Positions 1 through 6,305 of a stretch of 15,272 nt of DNA are shown here, in pieces. This DNA comes from Acidimicrobiales bacterium (lineage in GTDB: Bacteria; Actinomycetota; Acidimicrobiia; Acidimicrobiales; SHLQ01). The stretch's first letter is position 1. Each line of letters starts with the position of its first letter. The stretch spans positions 1 through 15,272 of the forward strand of contig JABDJW010000277.1 in NCBI GenBank assembly GCA_013002375.1, read 5' to 3'. The notes beneath the pieces are model-generated. The model saw only the letters and a program-made list of their open reading frames with translations, was not told where the DNA came from and did not search any database. A program made the position numbers and the translations under genes.

Positions 1-106
1 TTTGCGATGTTGGGAGCGTCAGCGAGCAACTCGGCGGAACTCGAAGAGTTCCCTTTGCGATGTTGGGAGCGTCAGCGAGCAACTCGGCGGAACTCGAAGA
101 GTTCCC
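1..106. repeat. Perfect two-copy 53-bp tandem repeat with internal hairpin
   Basis: Positions 1-53 and 54-106 are identical base for base. Each unit contains the perfect inverted repeat GGAACTC-GAA-GAGTTCC (36-52 and 89-105), which would form a 7-bp stem with a 3-nt loop on either strand. The array may extend left of the window. It lies directly upstream of a small membrane-protein gene. Because 53 is not a multiple of three, the two copies are read in different frames, so the array is not a protein repeat. Complete identity suggests a recent duplication or a homogenised intergenic repeat family. Confidence 0.9.
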
Positions 107-120
107 CCATACTGGAGGCC

Positions 121-321
121 GTGTACGACAACCTCCCACAGCTGCTGGTCCTGGCGTTGGGAGCAGCCATGGCCGGGGGTAATGCGCTGGCTCTGATCCG
201 TCCGCCCGAGGCCAAGAAGGACGCGGGCGACCTCGAACGAGCGCCGATCGGCCGAAGTGTGGCCTATATCGCGTTGGGATTGCTGGCCGCAGGCTGGGCC
301 TTGGCGACCCTGCTCTCCTGA
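121..321 (+). CDS. Small two-helix membrane protein, unknown function
   Basis: A 66-aa protein read from GTG 121 to TGA 319-321. It has two hydrophobic segments (about residues 5-24, LPQLLVLALGAAMAGGNALA, and 46-65, VAYIALGLLAAGWALATLL) joined by a charged linker rich in K, D, E and R. Third codon positions are mostly G or C, as in neighbouring genes, which supports coding. The open frame continues upstream to position 7 but would run through the 53-bp tandem repeat in two frames, so I start after the repeat. A GGAGG at 114-118 sits only 2 nt before the GTG, closer than ideal, so the exact start is uncertain. Its last 58 bases overlap the convergent ABC exporter gene tail to tail. I do not recognise the family and infer only membrane location. 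Confidence 0.5.
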   Translation: MYDNLPQLLVLALGAAMAGGNALALIRPPEAKKDAGDLERAPIGRSVAYIALGLLAAGWALATLLS

Positions 322-2099
322 GCAGCAGGGCTGTCCTGAGAAACGGTCCCGGCCTGCGACAGGCGGCCGTGATCGAGTCGGAAGATCCGGTCGCAATGGG
401 ACACGGTCTCGGGCCGGTGGGTCACCGTGACGGTGGTGACCGAACCCTTGAGCGACCGCAGCGTCTCGGTGATCGCAGCTTCGGCTCCGGTGTCCAGGGC
501 GCTGGTCGGTTCGTCGAGCACGAGCACTTCGGGCCGGCCAAGCAATGCCCGGGCGATCGCCACCCGCTGGCGCTGGCCGCCCGACAGCCCGGCGCCGCGG
601 GATCCCAACAGGGTTTCGTACCCGGCGGGCCGGCGGACGATCTCATCATGGATGCCGGCGGCCTGGGCCGCCCGCTCGACATCGGCTCGGTCGAATCCGG
701 TGCGGTAGAACACGATGTTGTCCTCGACCGTGCCCTCGATCAGTTGACAGTGCTGGGGCACGTAAGCGACCCGCTGGTACCAGCTGTCGAGCGCGATCAA
801 CCCCAACGGCGTGCCGTTGACCGTCAGCGAGCCTGACGTTGGTTCCCGCAACCGCAACAGCAGGGTCAGCAGGGTCGACTTGCCTGAGCCGGAAGGCCCG
901 GTGACGCCGATGGCCTCACCGCGGTGGATCACGAAATCGACGTCGTCGAGCGCCAGGTGGTCCTGGTCGTAGCGCATCGAGACGCCGCTGGCTTCCAGAC
1001 GATCGATTTGGCTGAGCGTGGCGGTGCCGACCGGTTGCGGCGCGCGTTGCTGGGCGACGACCGCGTGGCGGAGCTGCTCGGCATAGGGGATCGCGAATTG
1101 GAGGTGCTGCCAGGTCGACTGAATCGACTGGCCGTAGCCCATGGCCTTGAACAACAGCAGTATGACCGCACCCAGCCCGGCCAGGTCGACGCCGTCGACC
1201 CGCACGAGTGTGAACATCGCGCCGACCGCGACGAGGATCACCACGGCCTGGAACGCCATCGGTGTGATGGGCTGGATGAAGAATCGCCGGAACAGCGGCC
1301 GGCGGATCTGTTCGAGCCGTCGCTCGGAACGCTCGCGTACCGCATCGGCGACGCCGAAGACCTGAATCTCGAGCGCCATCGACTCGATCTCGCTGACGTC
1401 GGCCCCGTAGTCACGGACGGCGTTTCGTTCGGTCGCCGAGTAGCTCCGGCCTCGTCGTACCATCGGTCGCAACAGCGCAAAGAGCAGGGCGCCCACCGCG
1501 CTCAGCAGCGCGGTCGCCTTGAGGTCGACCACCAGCGCCGAGACCAACATCGCGCCGAGGTTCAGCAGCGTGGTCACCAGCTTGGTGAAGTGCCGGGAGA
1601 GTTCGGAGACCTTGGTGACCGGCTCGCCCAGAAGCTGTTGGAGCTCGCCTTGTCGTTGCCGGGACTTCTCGGCGTAGGAGGTGTCGAGGAACACCCGCAA
1701 CGCATCCCGGCGCGCCCGGACGGTGACCGCGGCGACGACACCAGCCGATGCCCAAGCGGACATGGTCTGGAACAACATCCGGATCACGGTGAGGCCCAAG
1801 ATGCACAACAATGCGCCGGTGACGCTGATCGACCGGTCGATCCCGAAATTGGAGAACGAGACGAGCCCTTCGTCCCCGTTGGCCAGGTGGAGGGCGATCC
1901 GGGCCAACACGATCAGGGCGAGGGCATCGGCCAGGCCGCCGATGAACGCGGTGGCCGGAATGACGGAGATGCGGCGACGGAACGCCCAGAAGTAGTGGCG
2001 AATCACCGCGCGGGTGTTGAGCTCGGCGTTCGGGTCCGCGGCAGAGCGTGCGTCCGGCGAAGGCGAAGATGCGGGGCGTGAAGAGGGAATACTGGGCAT
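264..2099 (-). CDS. ABC exporter, fused transmembrane and ATPase domains
   Basis: A 611-aa half-transporter of the type that dimerises in the cytoplasmic membrane to export lipids, peptides or drugs. The N-terminal ~35 residues are Pro/Ser/Ala-rich and probably disordered. The membrane domain covers roughly residues 35-345, with hydrophobic stretches near 45-70, 93-125, 175-212 and 280-320. The nucleotide-binding domain (about 365-585) is complete: Walker A GPSGSGKST (401-409), Q-loop Gln449 (VPQ), signature LSGGQ (505-509), Walker B VLVLDE (525-530), D-loop SALD (533-536) and H-loop His561. All ATPase residues are present, so it should be active. The substrate cannot be read from sequence. 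It is divergent from ung and stands alone on its strand in this window. Its 3' end overlaps the small membrane-protein gene. Confidence 0.93.
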   Translation of the reverse strand: MPSIPSSRPASSPSPDARSAADPNAELNTRAVIRHYFWAFRRRISVIPATAFIGGLADALALIVLARIALHLANGDEGLVSFSNFGIDRSISVTGALLCILGLTVIRMLFQTMSAWASAGVVAAVTVRARRDALRVFLDTSYAEKSRQRQGELQQLLGEPVTKVSELSRHFTKLVTTLLNLGAMLVSALVVDLKATALLSAVGALLFALLRPMVRRGRSYSATERNAVRDYGADVSEIESMALEIQVFGVADAVRERSERRLEQIRRPLFRRFFIQPITPMAFQAVVILVAVGAMFTLVRVDGVDLAGLGAVILLLFKAMGYGQSIQSTWQHLQFAIPYAEQLRHAVVAQQRAPQPVGTATLSQIDRLEASGVSMRYDQDHLALDDVDFVIHRGEAIGVTGPSGSGKSTLLTLLLRLREPTSGSLTVNGTPLGLIALDSWYQRVAYVPQHCQLIEGTVEDNIVFYRTGFDRADVERAAQAAGIHDEIVRRPAGYETLLGSRGAGLSGGQRQRVAIARALLGRPEVLVLDEPTSALDTGAEAAITETLRSLKGSVTTVTVTHRPETVSHCDRIFRLDHGRLSQAGTVSQDSPAAQESRVAKAQPAASNPNAI

Positions 2100-2170
2100 G
2101 GGGTCGTCCGGCGGCCGTCACTACGGCGACGCACCGCTGGTGGTCCAATCGGCACAATGGGTCGACTCTG

Positions 2171-2176
2171 TAGGGT
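2171..2176 (+). promoter_or_regulatory. Candidate -10 box (TAGGGT) for a leaderless ung transcript
   Basis: TAGGGT fits the actinobacterial TAnnnT -10 pattern and ends 6 nt before the ung ATG at 2183, so transcription would begin at or near the A of the start codon. No Shine-Dalgarno sequence is visible before this ATG, which agrees with leaderless translation. No convincing -35 hexamer is seen at the expected distance (about 2148-2153). The intergenic space to the divergent ABC exporter is only 83 bp. Confidence 0.4.
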
Positions 2177-2182
2177 CGGGAC

Positions 2183-2869
2183 ATGGCATCCGGAACCACC
2201 GATTGGAACCCGCTGCTGCGGGATCAGTTCGATCAGCCGTACTGGGACGAGTTACAGCGTTTCGTGCACGGCGAGCGCCAACAGCATGAAGTTTTTCCAC
2301 CCCATGAGCAGGTGTTCGCTGCCCTGCACCTGACCGCCCATGCGAACACCAAGGTGTTGATCCTCGGCCAGGATCCGTATCACGGTCCGGGCCAGGCCCA
2401 CGGGTTGTGCTTCTCGGTCCAGCCCGGCGTCGCCCTACCGCCATCGCTACAGAACATCTACAAAGAACTCCAGGACGACCTCGGCTACGAACCACCCGCC
2501 CACGGCTCGCTCACCCACTGGGCCGAGCAGGGCGTGTTGCTCCTCAATGCGGTGTTGACGGTCCGGGCCCGGGATGCCGCGTCGCACCGCAATCAGGGTT
2601 GGGAGACATTCACCGATCGGATCATCGCGGTCGTGAACGACAAGCCGGAGACCGTGGTCTTCCTGCTCTGGGGTTCGTACGCCCGCAAGAAGAAGTCGCT
2701 CATCACGAATCCGCACCACGCCATCATCGAATCGCCCCATCCGTCACCGTTGTCGGCACACCGTGGCTTCTTCGGGTCGCGGCCGTTCAGCCGCGCGAAC
2801 GAGGCCCTCGTTGCCGCGGGCCGCGAACCGATCGACTGGCGCGTGCCACCACTAGCCTCCACCTCGTGA
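2183..2869 (+). CDS. ung: Uracil-DNA glycosylase, family 1
   Basis: A 228-aa base-excision repair enzyme that hydrolyses the N-glycosidic bond of uracil in DNA, leaving an abasic site. The family-1 signature GQDPYHGPGQAHG (62-74) holds the water-activating Asp64 and Tyr66. Phe77 stacks on uracil, Asn122 (LLLN) reads the base, and HPSPLS (186-191) is the DNA-intercalating loop with His186. Length and residue numbering are close to those of the E. coli enzyme, so the protein is complete. ATG 2183 is preceded by a TAGGGT box rather than a ribosome binding site. The stop codon overlaps the GTG of the following acyltransferase (GTGA, 2866-2869), which suggests co-transcription and translational coupling. 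Confidence 0.97.
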   Translation: MASGTTDWNPLLRDQFDQPYWDELQRFVHGERQQHEVFPPHEQVFAALHLTAHANTKVLILGQDPYHGPGQAHGLCFSVQPGVALPPSLQNIYKELQDDLGYEPPAHGSLTHWAEQGVLLLNAVLTVRARDAASHRNQGWETFTDRIIAVVNDKPETVVFLLWGSYARKKKSLITNPHHAIIESPHPSPLSAHRGFFGSRPFSRANEALVAAGREPIDWRVPPLASTS

Positions 2870-3570
2870 GCAACTTGCCAGCCCCTTTCTCCATGAAGCA
2901 CCCGGTCGGCACCGACACGTGGATCAAGCCGTTCCTTCGACTCGGTCGTTTCAGCGCCAAGCTGGCCCGGTTCTTCGTCCGTACCGACGTCGATCTCCAC
3001 GTGTTGCCCGAACCGACGATCATCGCCGCGAATCACCGCAGCCTGCTCGATTTCGTGGTCGGGTTCGGCGCGGCCGGCGAGTACCCGCGAGCCACCCGCA
3101 TCCTGATCAACGAGCGCTACTTCCGTTCCGGCATCCTGGCCCGGATCCTGAACCGGATCGGAGCGATCCCGACCCCTGAGAAAGGGGCGCGTGATGCACT
3201 GGCCGGCGGCATTTCCGAACTCAAACGGGGCGCGTCGGTGATCATCATGCCCGAAGGCAAGTTGGTGAAGGAGCAGCACCGGGTCGCCGGTCTCGGAGAG
3301 CTTCGCAAAGGGGTGTCGGTGCTGGCCTACGAGTCAGGAGTGCCGGTCACACCGGTCGCCGTGATCGGCACCGAGCGGGCCTGGCCCATCGGGGGGCTTC
3401 CCCGACGTCGCCTGCCGCGCCGCCGGGTGGTGATGTGCCGAGCCTGCTCGCCGGTGTATCTCACCAGTACCGATCACGACATGAACCTGCGGGTCCTGCG
3501 GGAAGCGATGACCGACTGCCTGAAGAGCGCCGAGCGCCAGTACGAGGAGCGCTACGGCCGTGAATACTGA
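2866..3570 (+). CDS. PlsC-type phospholipid/glycerol acyltransferase
   Basis: A 234-aa member of the 1-acyl-glycerol-3-phosphate acyltransferase superfamily, which transfers fatty acyl chains to glycerolipid precursors at the membrane. Motif I NHRSLLD (56-62) provides the catalytic His57 and Asp62 (HX4D). Motif III is MPEGK (128-132), keeping the Glu-Gly that binds phosphate but differing from the usual FPEGTRS. VPVTPVAV (159-166) matches motif IV. There is no long hydrophobic N-terminus. I chose GTG 2866 because it forms a 4-nt GTGA overlap with the ung stop. ATG 2893 (225 aa) is the alternative, and neither has a clear ribosome binding site. The frame stays open further upstream inside ung but that part is a shadow. 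The acyl acceptor is not determinable. The gene ends inside a 21-bp tandem repeat. Confidence 0.88.
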   Translation: MSNLPAPFSMKHPVGTDTWIKPFLRLGRFSAKLARFFVRTDVDLHVLPEPTIIAANHRSLLDFVVGFGAAGEYPRATRILINERYFRSGILARILNRIGAIPTPEKGARDALAGGISELKRGASVIIMPEGKLVKEQHRVAGLGELRKGVSVLAYESGVPVTPVAVIGTERAWPIGGLPRRRLPRRRVVMCRACSPVYLTSTDHDMNLRVLREAMTDCLKSAERQYEERYGREY

Positions 3571-3642
3571 GGTGCAAGCAGGGAATACTGAGGTGCAAGC
3601 AGGGACTATCGAGGTGCAAGCAGGGACTTCTGAGGTTCACGC
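3562..3642. repeat. 21-bp tandem repeat at a convergent gene junction
   Basis: Units at 3562-3582 and 3583-3603 are identical (each starts GAATACTGAGG and ends GCAAGCAGG). The unit at 3604-3624 differs at three positions near its start. A degenerate partial unit runs 3625-3642. The first unit begins with the last two sense codons and stop of the acyltransferase (GAA TAC TGA). The stop codon of the convergent TerC-family gene (3637-3639) lies in the last partial unit. The array therefore fills the 66-bp intergenic gap. No hairpin with a U-tract is seen here. Confidence 0.9.
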
Positions 3643-4620
3643 TTCGGCTGCGGCGAGCTCGGCGCGGGATTTGCGTTCGCTGAACAGCACGGCGCCGATC
3701 AACATGGCGATGATTGCGCCCAACGCAACGTAGGTGTTCAGGTGGTACCAGTGCGAGATCGTCATCTTGATGCCAACGAAGATCAAGATGCCGCCCAACG
3801 CGTGCGACAGGTAGTGGAATCGCTCCTTGGCGTTGGCCAGGAGGAAGTACATCGCCCGTAGGCCCAAGATGGCAAAGGCGTTGGAGGCGAACACCAGGTA
3901 CGGCTCGTTCGACACCGCGAGGATCGCGGGAACCGAGTCGACCGCGAAGATCACGTCGGTGAATTCGATGACGACGAGGGCGGCCAGCAGCGGGGTGGCC
4001 GCCCGGACGCCGTTGACCGTGGTGAAGAATTTGTTGCCGTCGAGTTCGTCCGACACGGGCATGATGCGCTGCAGCACGCCCATGCCCAGGGTTGCCTCGT
4101 GTTCGCCCTCGTCGTCCTTGTGGCGGATGATCTTGGCGCCGGTGTAGATCAAGAACACGCCGAAGATGATCAACACCCAGAAGAACCGGCTGACCAGCTC
4201 GGAACCGATCAGGATGAAGATGGCGCGGAGGGTGAGCGCGCCGAAGATGCCCCAGAACAAAACCCGATGCTGGTAGCGCAGGGGAATCGCCATGGCCCCG
4301 AACAGCATCGACCACACGAACACGTTGTCGACGCTCAGCGATTTCTCGATCAGGTAGCCACTGATGTACTCGCCGAAGGCATCGCCCCCGAATTGGAACG
4401 CGATGTAGCCGCCGAAGGCCAAACCGCACGCGACCCAAACCGAGGACTCGATCAGGGCCTCGCGGGGCGACGGTTCGTGATCGCCGCGGTGACGGACGAG
4501 ATCGATGGCCAACATGGCGACGATCAATCCGCCCAGGATCAACCAGGCCGAGGCCGGTACGTCGAGGTCGACGAAGTTCTCCCGGGAGGCGGATTCGGCG
4601 GCGAGGAGGAATGTGGACAC
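3637..4620 (-). CDS. TerC/Alx-family integral membrane metal transporter
   Basis: A 327-aa protein of the TerC family, polytopic membrane proteins linked to tellurite resistance and, for Alx/TerC members, manganese export. Two family motifs with acidic residues in membrane segments are intact: SLSVDNV (94-100, Asp98) and FTDVIFAVDSVPA (220-232, Asp222 and Asp228). About eight or nine hydrophobic segments are visible, for example 26-40, 61-77, 100-113, 120-138, 147-161, 207-225, 242-262, 275-290 and 297-314. The length is normal for the family. It follows the glycerol-3-phosphate dehydrogenase gene on the same strand by 41 nt, so it is probably co-transcribed. No clear Shine-Dalgarno sequence precedes the ATG at 4620, and the short gap has no room for a yybP-ykoY manganese riboswitch. 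Substrate specificity is inferred from family only. Confidence 0.93.
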   Translation of the reverse strand: MSTFLLAAESASRENFVDLDVPASAWLILGGLIVAMLAIDLVRHRGDHEPSPREALIESSVWVACGLAFGGYIAFQFGGDAFGEYISGYLIEKSLSVDNVFVWSMLFGAMAIPLRYQHRVLFWGIFGALTLRAIFILIGSELVSRFFWVLIIFGVFLIYTGAKIIRHKDDEGEHEATLGMGVLQRIMPVSDELDGNKFFTTVNGVRAATPLLAALVVIEFTDVIFAVDSVPAILAVSNEPYLVFASNAFAILGLRAMYFLLANAKERFHYLSHALGGILIFVGIKMTISHWYHLNTYVALGAIIAMLIGAVLFSERKSRAELAAAEA

Positions 4621-4661
4621 GTCGGGTACCTAGGCCGGGAACTCAGGAGGAGACAGCGTAT

Positions 4662-6296
4662 TCACGAAGAGACAGGCACGGACACCGGTAGCGCGCCGAA
4701 ATGCTCGATCAGTTTCGCCTCGGCCTGATCGCCGAAGAGGATGGTGGCCACTTCGGCGAGCCCGTCCGATGACCTGATGTCGGCTTCGGGCACGACCAGC
4801 GAGATCTTCGACCGCCGGAGGAGGAAGTCGTCGAGCCGGGTGACCATCTCGGTGCGGGCGGCGTGATGCAGCTCGACCCGGAGATAATCGGCGGAATCCA
4901 TGATGTCGTCGCCCATCCGAGGATCGGCCTGGATGGCATCGAGCATCGGGAACGCCCGCCGGCCGTAGCGCCGCCAGAGCCGGTTGGTCAGCGGTTCGAC
5001 ATCGGGCCGGGTCCGGAGCTTGTCGAGCTGCATCAGCCGCGCCTGCCGGAAGAACGCCTTCCGGGTGGCGTCGTCGGGTTCGCCATACCATTCCTGTCGG
5101 TCGGCTTGCAGGGCGATGCCGAGCGACGCGATCTCGTCGGCGATCTCTTCGCCGACATTCAGGCAGTCGGTGAGCTTTCCGCCGAAGACGGTGATGACCC
5201 GATTGGTCCGGTCGGTCTCGACCTCGTGCTTCCGCGACAGCGACGTCCAGTCGACGTCCAACTTGTCATCGCCGTCGTTCTTGACGACCAGCGGTCGGAC
5301 CCCCGAGCGGCTGGCGATGATGTCGCCCGGGGTGAGGGGCTGGTCGAGTACCAGGCGGTCGTTGATCTGTCCGAGCAAGAAGGCAATGTCGTCGTCGTCG
5401 GCCTCGGTGTATGGCGTGTCGATGCGGGTATCGGTGGTGCCGATGACCGATCGGGTTCCCATCGGGATCACGTAGAACAGGCGCTGGGTGTCGTCGAAGA
5501 AGGCCAGAATGCGATCGTTTTTGGTGAGCTGCGGCACGATGAGGTGAATGCCCTTGGAGTACACGATGCGGTGTTCGGTTCGGGTGCCCCAGGTGGCGTT
5601 GAGCCCGTCGACGAACGGCCCGGCCGCGTTGATGATCGCTTTGGCCGTGCAGTACAGGGGCCGGCCGGTCTCGAGGTCGCGTAGCTCGGCGTGCCAGCGG
5701 TCGACCCGCCGGTGGGCGGCTTCGAGTTCGAGGTAGTTGGCCGCCGCGGCCCCGGCGTCGATGGCCGACCGCACGAAGCTGAACACGAAGCGGGCGTCGT
5801 TGTCGCGCAAGATGGCGTCGCGGTACTCGATGCCGCCGGCCACCGACGTCGTATCGATGACCGGTTCGGCCGCCTTGATGGCCTCGGCACTGAGGCGGCG
5901 GGGCGGCTTGGTCTTGAAGCTGCCGATACCCCAATACCCGAGCGACCCCAGGGTTGCGAGGTTGACCCCGAACGGTGAGGAATCGTCGAGCGCGGCCAGA
6001 AAGCCGATCTCGGCGATATTGGCCGGGTAGGCCTTCATGAGGCGGTTGCGCGATTTACAGAGCTTTCGGACCAGGCCGAGTTCGTAGTTCTCGAGGTACT
6101 TGAAGCCGCCCCAGACCAGGTTGGACGACTGCTGGCTGGTGAAGCTGGCCCAATCACCGCGGTCGACGACGGCCACCGAGGCGCCTCGCCCGGCCAGCAC
6201 CGCCGACGCCACCGCTCCGTTGATGCCGCCACCGATGATGAGCACATCGAAGGTGCCGCCGTCGATGCGATCGAGCATCGTGGTTCGGAGGTTCAT
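4662..6296 (-). CDS. glpD: FAD-dependent glycerol-3-phosphate dehydrogenase
   Basis: A 544-aa flavoprotein that oxidises sn-glycerol-3-phosphate to dihydroxyacetone phosphate and passes electrons to the quinone pool at the membrane surface. The N-terminal Rossmann motif is IIGGGINGA (20-28) and the second FAD signature is SQQSSNLVWGGFKYLE (54-69), which departs from the common form ending in HGGLRYLE. NAAGPFVD (223-230), IGTTDTR (285-291), GVRPL (332-336) and GGKLTDC (372-378) are typical of the DAO fold of this family. Residues from about 400 on form the helical DAO_C domain. The start at ATG 6296 has GAGG just upstream, close to the codon; ATG at residue 7 is an alternative. It follows the spermidine-synthase-like gene by 9 nt and precedes the terC-like gene by 41 nt, which indicates an operon. 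No glpK or glpF is nearby, so a role in phospholipid or redox metabolism is as likely as glycerol use. Confidence 0.9.
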   Translation of the reverse strand: MNLRTTMLDRIDGGTFDVLIIGGGINGAVASAVLAGRGASVAVVDRGDWASFTSQQSSNLVWGGFKYLENYELGLVRKLCKSRNRLMKAYPANIAEIGFLAALDDSSPFGVNLATLGSLGYWGIGSFKTKPPRRLSAEAIKAAEPVIDTTSVAGGIEYRDAILRDNDARFVFSFVRSAIDAGAAAANYLELEAAHRRVDRWHAELRDLETGRPLYCTAKAIINAAGPFVDGLNATWGTRTEHRIVYSKGIHLIVPQLTKNDRILAFFDDTQRLFYVIPMGTRSVIGTTDTRIDTPYTEADDDDIAFLLGQINDRLVLDQPLTPGDIIASRSGVRPLVVKNDGDDKLDVDWTSLSRKHEVETDRTNRVITVFGGKLTDCLNVGEEIADEIASLGIALQADRQEWYGEPDDATRKAFFRQARLMQLDKLRTRPDVEPLTNRLWRRYGRRAFPMLDAIQADPRMGDDIMDSADYLRVELHHAARTEMVTRLDDFLLRRSKISLVVPEADIRSSDGLAEVATILFGDQAEAKLIEHFGALPVSVPVSS

Positions 6297-6305
6297 GTCC
6301 TCAGG

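Noticed and set aside
7..120. Upstream extension of the small membrane protein to ATG 7
   Set aside because: It would translate the 53-bp tandem repeat in two different frames, and its composition (Arg/Ser/Cys-rich) does not resemble the rest of the protein.
924..2081. Long open frame antisense to the ABC exporter (385 codons)
   Set aside because: It is an artefact of G/C-rich third positions. The encoded sequence is Arg/Gly/Asp/His-rich without domains, and the opposite strand carries a complete ABC transporter.
2407..2865. N-terminal extension of the acyltransferase inside ung
   Set aside because: It overlaps the conserved Ung coding region in another frame and encodes Arg/Pro-rich sequence with no family match. 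The PlsC fold starts after 2866.
4621..4661. Manganese (yybP-ykoY) riboswitch upstream of the TerC-family gene
   Set aside because: Only 41 nt separate it from glpD, too short for the riboswitch, and no characteristic paired loops are seen.
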